From Burkholderiales bacterium (GTDB lineage: Bacteria > Pseudomonadota > Gammaproteobacteria > Burkholderiales > Burkholderiaceae_D): DNA of 10,681 bases. Position 1 is the first letter of the stretch. Every line of letters starts with the position of its first letter. The stretch is from NCBI GenBank assembly GCA_028868455.1, contig JAGWUK010000053.1:1-10681 (forward strand). Reading direction: 5' to 3'. The notes beneath the pieces were generated by a model. That model made no database searches. It saw nothing but the letters and a program-made list of their open reading frames with translations, and was not told where the DNA came from. Positions 1 through 6,385 of the stretch are shown here, one piece after another. Made by a program: the position numbers and the translations under genes.

Positions 1-313
1 CGTTGTACACAGCCTTGACCGTCACTGGTTTGCCCGCTGCAGTCTGGATGTCGATTTTCGGCACCGGTTTGTCACGGATAAACACAGAGACCTCACGCAA
101 CGTAAATCCGAGCGGCACCAGATCGCTGCAATGATTGAGCTCCGGTGCCTTGGTGTTCACATAAAAATTCGTGTGCAGGGAATAATCCGACTGAAACGTG
201 ATGTTGGGGTCGTCCGGCGAACTGGGCGTGTAATGATACGCCGGGCCGGGCGCGGCGCAGGCAGTGCATAAGGCAGTCAGGGCCAATGCCCAATATGTGT
301 GATTTCCGACCAT
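1..313 (-). CDS. Exported/lipoprotein-like protein of unknown function, 5' fragment
   Basis: The first 104 codons of a gene that runs off the left edge of the window. I chose the ATG at 313-311 because the leader carries ACGGAG with about 7 nt spacing. The N-terminus has a hydrophobic stretch (residues 7-20, WALALTALCTACA) followed by a Pro/Ser-rich segment, so the product is exported. C19 (L15-C16-T17-A18-C19) could be the lipidated cysteine, but Cys at -3 is not the usual lipobox residue, so an ordinary signal peptide is also possible. The mature part (about 35-104) looks like a small beta-rich domain with C62, and no family is recognised. It is transcribed away from the EamA gene. A candidate promoter lies at 413-441. 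The C-terminus is not visible, so no function is offered. Confidence 0.7.
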   Translation of the reverse strand, partial: MVGNHTYWALALTALCTACAAPGPAYHYTPSSPDDPNITFQSDYSLHTNFYVNTKAPELNHCSDLVPLGFTLREVSVFIRDKPVPKIDIQTAAGKPVTVKAVYN

Positions 314-321
314 GGTACTAC

Positions 322-340
322 TCCGTAAAGATCCGTAAAG
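322..340. repeat. Tandem 10-bp repeat that duplicates the ribosome binding site
   Basis: TCCGTAAAG occurs twice with a 10-bp period (322-330 and 332-340). On the minus strand this reads CTTTACGGAT then CTTTACGGAG, and the copy nearer the gene supplies the GGAG used to place the start at 313. Confidence 0.75.
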
Positions 341-412
341 CTGGCGAACGCCCGACTGTTCTGGCGTCGCGCAAATTGAAAAATTGGCTACTGTATAAGT
401 TTATGTGCAAAA

Positions 413-441
413 TTTATAACGAAAATTCGGCGTGTTTTCAG
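413..441 (-). promoter_or_regulatory. Candidate sigma70 promoter for the leftward exported-protein gene
   Basis: On the minus strand the sequence reads CTGAAA (-35, 441-436; 4/6 to consensus), a 17-bp spacer and TATAAA (-10, 418-413; 5/6). It lies in an AT-rich patch and would start transcription near 406, giving a leader of about 90 nt before the ATG at 313. This is a consensus match only; no transcript data. Confidence 0.42.
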
Positions 442-448
442 CTTTTAT

Positions 449-475
449 GCGGTGCGCAGCAGCGACACGCACCGC
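449..475. repeat. Perfect 8-bp inverted repeat without a T tract
   Basis: GCGGTGCG (449-456) and CGCACCGC (468-475) are exact reverse complements around an 11-nt loop. Neither side has a run of T, so it is not a standard intrinsic terminator. It sits upstream of both divergent genes, just outside the candidate leftward promoter. Confidence 0.6.
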
Positions 476-660
476 CCATTGCCGGATAAATCCGCTGAAT
501 GCAGAGCAATCTGGATTCTGTCGCTGCCTTGCTTAACCTGCCCCGCTGAAGCCTGGAATATGTTTACCTGATCCGTCCGATCCCATGTCCGAAAGCTGCC
601 AGCGGCTTTCTGTGGGATTTGTTAAGCTGACGCACTTCTTTTCAGCACAACGGGATGTTC

Positions 661-1524
661 ATGCGCAGCAGCGATTTGGTTCGACTTTTTTCTTTGGCGG
701 CAATCTGGGGCGCTTCGTTTTTATTCATGCGTGTGATCGCGCCGGTGCTGGGGCCTTTGTGGACGGCGGAGATTCGCGTCACGCTGGCGGGTGTGGCTTT
801 GCTGATACTGATGCTCGTCACGCAGCGCAGCATGCAAGTGCGTACGCAATGGCGGGCGTATCTGATATTGGGCGCGGTGAATTCGGCCTTACCATTTGCC
901 TTGTATTCGTATGCAGCACTGAGTTTGCCGGCTGGTTATTCGGCGATTGTGAACGCCACCAGTCCTTTGTGGGGTGCGCTGATGGGGGCCTTTTTCCTGG
1001 GTGAGCAATTGACGGCGCGCAAAATGCTGGGCATGGCCATCGGCGTGATTGGCGTGGCGTTTCTGGTGCGGCTGGGGCCGGTGCAATTCAGCACGCAGAT
1101 ACTGCTGGCGGTATTGGCATGTGTCGGCGCGACGATTTGTTATGCGATAGCCGGCATTTATTCCAAGAAAAAATCGACCGGCATCGCGCCGATGCAAATG
1201 GCCACGGGCTCGCAATGCGGCGCAGCGATTGTCTTGTTGCCGTTTTTGCCGCTGGCACCGGTACAGGGCGAAGTCACGATGACGATCGCCGTTACGGCTG
1301 CGGCTCTGGCTCTGCTGTGCAGCGCCGTGGCTTACATCATTTATTTCCGGCTGATGAGCGATCTGGGGCCGACCAAGGCGCTGACGGTGACGTTTTTGAT
1401 TCCGCTGTTTGCCTTGCTGTGGGGATTTTTATTTCTGCACGAAACGATCACGCTGAGCACCTTGATCGGTTGCGCTGGCGTCGTCATGGCGACCTGGCTG
1501 GTGGTTTATCAGCCGCGTCGGTAA
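661..1524 (+). CDS. EamA/DMT-superfamily inner-membrane transporter
   Basis: A 287-residue permease of the drug/metabolite transporter superfamily (EamA family, ten-helix type). Hydrophobic segments fall at about 8-24, 34-52, 66-86, 92-113, 120-137, 147-167, 182-200, 210-230, 241-259 and 266-283, in two homologous five-helix halves. Each half has the family's acidic residue before its last helix (FFLGEQLT 111-118; LFLHETIT 257-264). WGASFLFMR (16-24) is the usual first-helix signature. Family members export metabolites or amino acids, and the substrate cannot be read from sequence. Two ATGs compete: 655 and 661. I prefer 661 because GGGA (652-655) lies 5 nt before it and homologues usually begin just before the SSDL-like stretch; 655 would add two residues. 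It appears monocistronic and ends at a shared terminator. Confidence 0.95.
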   Translation: MRSSDLVRLFSLAAIWGASFLFMRVIAPVLGPLWTAEIRVTLAGVALLILMLVTQRSMQVRTQWRAYLILGAVNSALPFALYSYAALSLPAGYSAIVNATSPLWGALMGAFFLGEQLTARKMLGMAIGVIGVAFLVRLGPVQFSTQILLAVLACVGATICYAIAGIYSKKKSTGIAPMQMATGSQCGAAIVLLPFLPLAPVQGEVTMTIAVTAAALALLCSAVAYIIYFRLMSDLGPTKALTVTFLIPLFALLWGFLFLHETITLSTLIGCAGVVMATWLVVYQPRR

Positions 1525-1591
1525 ATGGATAATGAGGGGGAGTATATTTTGATGCCGCAATCAGTGCGCGCGCAGTGAGCCGTTTTTAAGG

Positions 1592-1610
1592 CATACTGCT
1601 ACCCAGTATG
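1592..1610. repeat. 7-bp hairpin abutting the terminator
   Basis: CATACTG (1592-1598) and CAGTATG (1604-1610) form a perfect stem around CTACC. It directly abuts the A-run of the terminator at 1611, so a rightward transcript would contain two consecutive hairpins. Confidence 0.6.
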
Positions 1611-1648
1611 AAAAACCTCCCGATCTTGCGAGACGGGAGGTTTTTTTT
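1611..1648. terminator. Bidirectional intrinsic terminator between convergent EamA and hydrolase genes
   Basis: AAAACCTCCCG (1612-1622) pairs exactly with CGGGAGGTTTT (1634-1644), an 11-bp stem. The 11-nt gap can itself close as TCT-TGCG-AGA. An 8-T run (1641-1648) follows on + and five T's on -, so it can stop both the EamA transcript and the leftward hydrolase transcript, whose stop codon is at 1662. Confidence 0.93.
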
Positions 1649-1661
1649 CTGACCGGATGTT

Positions 1662-3635
1662 TCAATGCGACGCGGGCTGATCCAGTGAAGGCAAGACGCG
1701 GACATGCAGCGAACTCGCTTGCGTGCTGCTGCGGTACACGCGCTGATTGGCTTTGACGAAATCGCTGTCTTTTGCCGCAAAGATATTCGGCACGAATGTC
1801 TGTGGATTGCGGTCGATGAAAGGGAACCAGCTCGACTGCACCTGCACCATGATGCGGTGACCGCGCTGGAAGGTGTGGAACACATCATTGATGGCGAATT
1901 TCACCTTGCTGACCTGATTCGGCACAAAAGCTTTCGGTGCGTCGAACCCATCGCGAAAGCGCGCGCGGAAAGGCTCGCCGCGCACCAGGGTTTGCTGGTT
2001 GCCACGGTTGATCTGGCCTGCTTCAATTTCCATATCGGGCGGATTGACGTCAATTAATTTGACCACAAAGTCGGCATCGGTACCGCTGGTGCTGACAAAC
2101 AGGTCGGCGACCAAGGGTCCGGCCAGCGTGACATCGTGCTCCAGCACATCACTTTGCCAGCTCAATACGTCCGGCCGGCGCGAGGCAAAACGCTGATCGG
2201 CGGCGACATAATTTTTACTCCACGCGGTAGCGATCTCGGTGGTGTACGGCACCGGTTTGGCGGGGTCGCTGATGTACTCGTCAAATTGCGTGCCGGTCCC
2301 GGTCGGCGGCGTAAAACTCAATTTGCCGTTGGCATGAAAATACAAGGCTTTCTCTTCGCTGGCTTTGGGCGGCCAGACGTCGAAACCACGCCAGCGATTG
2401 GCGCCGGTTTCAAACATCCAGGCTTTTGGCAAGCTCAGTTTGCCTTCGCCTTTCAGATAATGCTTAAAGAACGCCAGTTCCAGCGGTTGATAGCTGAGTG
2501 CAGTCTTGAAACCGAAGTCCGCATCGCCAATCGTTTGTCCTTCGGTGCGCGTCCAGCCGCCATGTGTCCACGGCCCGACGATCAGCGAGTTTTGAATGCC
2601 GGGATTCTGTTTTTCTATCGCCTGATACGTGTGTAGCGGGCCATACAAATCTTCGGTGTCGTACCAGCCGCCCACGGTCAGCACCGCCGCCTTGATGTTT
2701 TTCAGGTGCGGCAGGATGTTGCGGCTTTGCCAGAAGCTGTCGTAATTCGGATGCGCCGCGACCTCGTTCCAGAATGGAATGGCATTTTTAAAATAACGTG
2801 GATTAATGTTCGACAAGGCACCCAGATCGAGGAAGAACTGGTATCCGTCCGGTGTGCCGAATTCAAAATCCTTCCATTTGCGCTGGTCGGTCGGCGCCGG
2901 ACGCGGCACGCCGAATGTCGAAAAAAAACCGAACATCAATTGCAGGTTGAGGGCGCCATTTCTGTGCATATCGTCGCCACGAAACCAGTCGGCAATCGGT
3001 GCTTGCGGCGAGACAGCTTTCAGAGCCGGGTGCGAATCGATGGCTCCGGCCGACGTGTAAAAGCCGGGGTAGGAAATGCCCCATTGACCGACCCTGCCGT
3101 TTTGGTTGGGCACATGCTTGATCAGCCAGTCTATGGTGTCGTAGGTATCGCTGCTTTCGTCGATATCGGCATTGGATTTTTTCTGGTCCAGATGCGGACG
3201 CATGTTGACGAATTCGCCTTCCGACATGTTCGCGCCACGAACGTCCTGAAACGCAAAAATAAAGCCTTCCTTTTCATACTCCGCTGTTGGTCCCAGCGCA
3301 GTTTTGTAATGCTCCGCCCCATATGGCCGCACCGAATACGGCGTGCGCATCAGCAGGATAGGATAGGTTTTGCTGGCGCTCGCATCGTTGGGAATATACA
3401 CGGCGGTGAACAGCAATTTGCCATCGCGTGCCGGTATCCGGTATTCAAATTTGGTGTAATGCGCGCGGATGTAGTCAGCGCGCTGCTTGTGCTGCGCGCT
3501 GTGATTTTCCGTTGCGGCAGCGTTGTGCATTTCGCTGATGTTGCTGGCCGTCGCCAGTGGTGCCGCCGAGATAGCAAGGGCGGCTGCCAGAATGAGACCG
3601 ATGCACTTGGCTTGCAACGCAGGAGTTTTTTTCAT
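1662..3635 (-). CDS. Secreted CocE/NonD-family alpha/beta hydrolase, alpha-amino-acid ester hydrolase-like
   Basis: A 657-residue exported serine hydrolase: X-Pro dipeptidyl-peptidase S15-type alpha/beta domain (about 60-360) plus the C-terminal jelly-roll domain of the family (about 385-650). The signal peptide (KK at 2-3, hydrophobic 12-25) likely cleaves after ATA at 30. The triad is visible: S188 in GISYPG, D326 in GGWYDTED, H358 in GPWTHGG. D222, E328 and D329 sit where alpha-amino-acid ester hydrolases (Acetobacter turbidans, Xanthomonas citri) have the acidic cluster that binds the substrate's alpha-amino group; D222 is exactly 34 residues after the serine, as in those enzymes. Activity on alpha-amino esters or amides is therefore plausible but inferred; cocaine esterase or acylase activity is only the family name. 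I chose ATG 3635 for its signal peptide, although the leader lacks a Shine-Dalgarno. An in-frame ATG at 3848 overlapping the upstream gene's stop would add 71 unlikely residues. Confidence 0.93.
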   Translation of the reverse strand: MKKTPALQAKCIGLILAAALAISAAPLATASNISEMHNAAATENHSAQHKQRADYIRAHYTKFEYRIPARDGKLLFTAVYIPNDASASKTYPILLMRTPYSVRPYGAEHYKTALGPTAEYEKEGFIFAFQDVRGANMSEGEFVNMRPHLDQKKSNADIDESSDTYDTIDWLIKHVPNQNGRVGQWGISYPGFYTSAGAIDSHPALKAVSPQAPIADWFRGDDMHRNGALNLQLMFGFFSTFGVPRPAPTDQRKWKDFEFGTPDGYQFFLDLGALSNINPRYFKNAIPFWNEVAAHPNYDSFWQSRNILPHLKNIKAAVLTVGGWYDTEDLYGPLHTYQAIEKQNPGIQNSLIVGPWTHGGWTRTEGQTIGDADFGFKTALSYQPLELAFFKHYLKGEGKLSLPKAWMFETGANRWRGFDVWPPKASEEKALYFHANGKLSFTPPTGTGTQFDEYISDPAKPVPYTTEIATAWSKNYVAADQRFASRRPDVLSWQSDVLEHDVTLAGPLVADLFVSTSGTDADFVVKLIDVNPPDMEIEAGQINRGNQQTLVRGEPFRARFRDGFDAPKAFVPNQVSKVKFAINDVFHTFQRGHRIMVQVQSSWFPFIDRNPQTFVPNIFAAKDSDFVKANQRVYRSSTQASSLHVRVLPSLDQPASH

Positions 3636-3653
3636 ATTGATCGGAGGCAAAAA

Positions 3654-3863
3654 ATGGGCAAGCCCAGACCTTACATTTATTGCCAAACGTTTGCTATGCC
3701 GATTTCTTTGCGTACAGGACAGCCTGAAAAGCAATTGCAGCGAGGCACCGTGGTGAAGTCGGCAGGCTGCGGCAGACGAGAAGTCATCACGCCGCTGCGC
3801 CACATTGGCATCTACCCCTGTTGGGGCCAATGTGGCACTGTGCATCATTCGTCTTCGGGATGA
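3654..3863 (+). CDS. Possible small protein (69 aa) in the hydrolase-GGDEF gap
   Basis: GGAGG (3643-3647) lies six bases before an ATG opening a 69-codon ORF that fills the whole gap between the two leftward genes and overlaps the 3' end of the GGDEF gene by 19 bp. It is the best ribosome binding site seen in this window. The predicted peptide is basic and has four cysteines (C10, C39, C56, C60), including CWGQC near the end; it has no signal peptide, transmembrane segment or recognised family. Against it: it starts only 18 bp from the divergent hydrolase start, no clear + promoter was found (it would have to lie inside the hydrolase gene), and the open frame continues upstream as a shadow of the hydrolase. 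Treat it as a candidate. Confidence 0.3.
   Translation: MGKPRPYIYCQTFAMPISLRTGQPEKQLQRGTVVKSAGCGRREVITPLRHIGIYPCWGQCGTVHHSSSG
3799..3836. repeat. 11-bp-arm hairpin between GGDEF and hydrolase genes
   Basis: GCCACATTGGC (3799-3809) and GCCAATGTGGC (3826-3836) are perfect reverse complements; an inner CCCC/GGGG (3815-3818/3823-3826) can form an alternative upper stem. It begins 9 bp beyond the GGDEF stop codon on the minus strand. No T tract follows on either strand, so it may be a 3' mRNA-stabilising hairpin, a Rho-assisted stop or a protein site. Confidence 0.7.
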
Positions 3864-4504
3864 TATTCGGGGAGCGGCGGTTCGGTTTGTTCGATCTGAT
3901 TACGACCCTTGGCCTTGGCATCCTGCATCGCATTGCCGGCGCGTTGCAACATGATCTCGGCTGTATCTTTGTGCGCATTGGTGGTGATGCCGGTCGAAAA
4001 GCTGATTTGCAGGCCGGGCGCCACGCTGTTCCAGTCTACTTGCGCAACCCTGCTTTTCAGGCGGGCGATGGCTTTCAGACTTTGATCCAGCCAGGTGGTC
4101 GGCATGACGATCGCAAATTCATTGGCCGCAACGCGTCCGAAAGAATCCAGCGTGCGCAGCATATTCAGCGCTTCTTTCGATACCTGTTGCAACACCTGCC
4201 GCGCGACTGCCTGACCGTGTTGCTCCAGTATCTGCTCAAGATCGTCCACGCTGATGACCGCAAATGAAAAGGTATGTCCGGTGCGGAAAGAACGCGCCAG
4301 TTCGCCTTCTAACATGCTGATCAGCGTGCGCCGGTTCAGTGCGCCAGTCAGATGATCGGTTTGCGACATACTTTCGAGCTGATACAACACGGTTTCCAGC
4401 GTCGGCAACAAATTTTCCTGCTGTCCTTCTTCCTTGATTTGCCGGATTAACTGGCTCAGCTGCTGTCTGGCATTCAATAATGGCTGATTGAAATCTGCGG
4501 GCAT
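3845..4504 (-). CDS. Degenerate GGDEF-domain protein, probable c-di-GMP receptor rather than cyclase
   Basis: A 219-residue soluble protein: a helical, likely coiled-coil N-terminus (about 8-48) and a GGDEF domain (about 49-205). The fold landmarks are clear: TDHLTGALNRR (49-59), a central beta-hairpin, and RAGNAMQDAKAKGRN (188-202), the counterpart of RADxALYxAKxxGRN. The signature is AANEF (126-130) instead of GGDEF. The metal-binding Asp of the usual D-x-D-x-F-K motif is Ser85 (S-V-D-D), and the guanine-contacting Asn is also lost. The inhibitory-site motif RxxD is intact (R117-T-L-D120) at the standard five-residue distance. Known proteins with this pattern, such as PopA, bind c-di-GMP without making it, so receptor function is the inferred role. 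Start ATG 4504 has GGAG five bases upstream. No receiver, PAS or membrane domain is present. Confidence 0.9.
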   Translation of the reverse strand: MPADFNQPLLNARQQLSQLIRQIKEEGQQENLLPTLETVLYQLESMSQTDHLTGALNRRTLISMLEGELARSFRTGHTFSFAVISVDDLEQILEQHGQAVARQVLQQVSKEALNMLRTLDSFGRVAANEFAIVMPTTWLDQSLKAIARLKSRVAQVDWNSVAPGLQISFSTGITTNAHKDTAEIMLQRAGNAMQDAKAKGRNQIEQTEPPLPEYHPEDE

Positions 4505-4583
4505 GTCCTCTCCGGGAAGTGATGCGACGGTATTTGGGGATAGGCAAACGCGGGCGGTCAGCGACGTCCTGCTGGCCTGGCGC

Positions 4584-4589
4584 TACAAT
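4584..4589 (+). promoter_or_regulatory. Candidate -10 element for the desulfhydrase/binding-protein operon
   Basis: GCTACAAT contains TACAAT (5/6 to TATAAT) at 4584-4589. The -35 region (around 4560-4567) is poor. Initiation near 4596 would give a leader of about 30 nt to the ATG at 4627, agreeing with the start chosen there. Confidence 0.35.
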
Positions 4590-4626
4590 GCGACTTTACC
4601 ATTGTGCCGCCAAAACGCTTTTCAGC

Positions 4627-5559
4627 ATGTTGTTTACCGATCAGCTTTCTCCTTGTCAACAGATTATATGCAGTTTATTCCCGGGCATGAATTTGTGGAT
4701 CAAGCGCGACGATTTGCTGCATCCTCTGGTGTCGGGCAATAAATTCCGCAAACTCAAATATCCTCTGCTCGCCCTGCGCGGCCAGCAGCCACATCTGGTC
4801 ACCATGGGCGGCCCCTGGTCGAATCATCTGCACGCCCTGGCACATGCCGCAGCATTGCATGGTTACGCTGCGACCGCGCTGGTTCGCGGCCATGTCGGCA
4901 TGCACAGCGCGACGCTGGATGATTGCCGCCAGTCAGGGATGCAGGTGCATTTCGTAACGCATGAAGCGTATCGTCTTTTGCGCGACGATCCATTGCAATG
5001 GCGTCAACATATTGCACAACTAACGGAACAGCACGTGTGGTTGCCGGAAGGCGGCAGCGCACCGGAAGCGCTGCACGGCGTCGCAGAAATTGTCAGGGAA
5101 TTGCCATTAACTCCTGATATCATCGCAGTTGCCTGTGGAACTGGCGCGACGCTGGCTGGTTTGCTGGCCGGTCTGCGTGGGCAAGCCCAGGTGATCGGCG
5201 TGGCTGCTTTTAAAAATGCCGGATATTTGCATCAAGAAATTGCCCGCCTGTTGCAACAAGCTGACTATCCAGCGTATGACAATTATCAGTTGCTGACTGA
5301 ACATCATCATGGCGGCTATGCCAAGACCAGTCCTGCTCTGGCGCGGTTTTGCCAGCAATTTACAGACGAAACTGGCATCCCGCTGGAACCGGTCTACACT
5401 GGAAAAATGCTGTTTGCACTGAGCCAGTTGTGGTTCGCAGGAGCGATCCCGCGACAGGCGCGCGTGGTAGCGATTCATACCGGAGGCTTGCAAGGTGCAC
5501 GAGGATTTACAAAAACGGCCGGCGCGGAACTGGCCCATTTTCAGAAGTCGGAAGAATAA
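4627..5559 (+). CDS. PLP-dependent D-cysteine desulfhydrase / ACC deaminase family enzyme
   Basis: A 310-residue fold-type II PLP enzyme. The PLP lysine is K39 in SGNKFRK (36-42); GGPWSNH (61-67) supplies the active-site Ser/Asn; CGTGATLAG (170-178) is the phosphate-binding loop. Two positions separate true ACC deaminase (Glu295 in YEGK, Leu322 in HLGG of the Pseudomonas enzyme) from D-cysteine desulfhydrase. Here they are Y257-T258 (YTGK) and T285 (HTGG), so D-cysteine breakdown to pyruvate, sulfide and ammonia, or a related amino-acid lyase, fits better than ACC deamination. Start ATG 4627 is chosen because the conserved LWIKRDDL (23-30) begins at a typical distance and a -10 element lies just upstream. 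No clear ribosome site is seen; GTG 4519, ATG 4522 and ATG 4588 are in-frame alternatives. The stop overlaps the next start. Confidence 0.9.
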   Translation: MLFTDQLSPCQQIICSLFPGMNLWIKRDDLLHPLVSGNKFRKLKYPLLALRGQQPHLVTMGGPWSNHLHALAHAAALHGYAATALVRGHVGMHSATLDDCRQSGMQVHFVTHEAYRLLRDDPLQWRQHIAQLTEQHVWLPEGGSAPEALHGVAEIVRELPLTPDIIAVACGTGATLAGLLAGLRGQAQVIGVAAFKNAGYLHQEIARLLQQADYPAYDNYQLLTEHHHGGYAKTSPALARFCQQFTDETGIPLEPVYTGKMLFALSQLWFAGAIPRQARVVAIHTGGLQGARGFTKTAGAELAHFQKSEE

Positions 5560-6353
5560 TGAAGTCGAGAAACATGCAGCAGTTTTTTTCAGGCCGGTTC
5601 TCAGGTGCGTGCCTGGCCGTAGCGATGTTATTTGCATCACCCGGACTGGCACAGGCACAACAGCCTATCCGCTTCGCCGTGTTTGAAAACCTCGATTATC
5701 CCTTGCATGTGTTCGACAAGACCCGGCACCTGACCGGCGGTTTGCTGAAAGACTTTACCGATCAGATCGCTAAAAATATGAATGCGTCACCGAGTTATAT
5801 GGCGTATTCGCGGCGCAGGATTGAGGCCGTTGTGATTAACGGCGACGCCGATATGGTCTGCTATTTCAGTCCGAAATGGGCAGATAAACCGGACGAACTG
5901 GCCTGGTCCATCGCTGCTTTGCCGCAAATAGAGCGTGTCGTGGTTCTGGCAGACAAGACGTTACCGGAGGCTTTCCCGCAACAATTGATCGGCAAAAAAG
6001 TCGCTGTACAGATCGGTTACCACTATCCGCAAATTGCCACGCAATTTGAAAACGGGCAGATCAAACGCATGGATCAGACCGATGTGCCGGGGATGTTTCG
6101 CATGCTTGACCTTGGCGGTGCCGATGCCTTGATTACTTCCGAGAGCGAAATCGAAGGCTATTTAAAAAACTTCCCGGAAAAACGGCACACTTACAAAGTC
6201 TCAAAAAACACCTTTTCTATCGTACAGACGCAATGCGCTTTGTCGCGCAAATCGGCATGGAAAATTGAGCAGGTCAATCACGCCATCCGCCGCATGCAAG
6301 AAAGCGGTGAAATCCAGCACATGATGCGTGAATACGGCATGTCTGACCGATAA
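5559..6353 (+). CDS. Periplasmic family-3 solute-binding protein, coupled to the PLP enzyme
   Basis: A 264-residue exported protein of the bacterial extracellular solute-binding family 3 (PBP2 fold). The signal peptide spans about 1-33 (hydrophobic 17-27, likely cleavage after AQA). The mature part starts IRFAVFEN (37-44), the usual first strand, with GGLLKDFTDQIAK (60-72) the first lobe helix and GKKVAVQIGYHY (145-156) the second-lobe entry; the C-terminal helix ends in MMREYG (255-260). The Thr-x-x-x-x-Arg ligand-clamp of amino-acid binders is not evident (SPKWADKPDELAWS 104-117), so the ligand may not be an ordinary amino acid. C101 and C226 could form a disulfide. The ATG overlaps the preceding TAA (TAATG) and has GGAAG at 5550-5554. 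No permease or ATPase gene follows. Confidence 0.88.
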   Translation: MKSRNMQQFFSGRFSGACLAVAMLFASPGLAQAQQPIRFAVFENLDYPLHVFDKTRHLTGGLLKDFTDQIAKNMNASPSYMAYSRRRIEAVVINGDADMVCYFSPKWADKPDELAWSIAALPQIERVVVLADKTLPEAFPQQLIGKKVAVQIGYHYPQIATQFENGQIKRMDQTDVPGMFRMLDLGGADALITSESEIEGYLKNFPEKRHTYKVSKNTFSIVQTQCALSRKSAWKIEQVNHAIRRMQESGEIQHMMREYGMSDR

Positions 6354-6385
6354 CCGGCTCACTGCGGTTGCGCAGGGCACAGATT

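Larger units (their letters stand above)
314..660. other. 347-bp divergent intergenic region
   Basis: This gap separates the leftward exported-protein gene from the rightward EamA gene. It holds the tandem repeat at 322-340, the AT-rich candidate leftward promoter at 413-441 and the inverted repeat at 449-475. I found no convincing -35/-10 pair for the EamA gene between 480 and 655 and no RNA gene. The short ORFs crossing the region lack a good ribosome site and protein-like composition. Confidence 0.6.

Noticed and set aside
2706..3653. Long + strand open frame antisense to the hydrolase (part of a 385-codon frame)
   Set aside because: It mirrors the hydrolase codons, lacks a start signal at its beginning and resembles no protein. 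Only its last 69 codons, after the GGAGG at 3643, are kept as a candidate.
5107..5658. 183-codon minus-strand frame across the desulfhydrase/binding-protein junction
   Set aside because: It covers two well-supported + genes, has no ribosome site and no protein-like features.
6352..6369. AACCG/CGGTT inverted repeat after the binding-protein stop as a terminator
   Set aside because: Only 5 bp with an 8-nt loop and no T tract.
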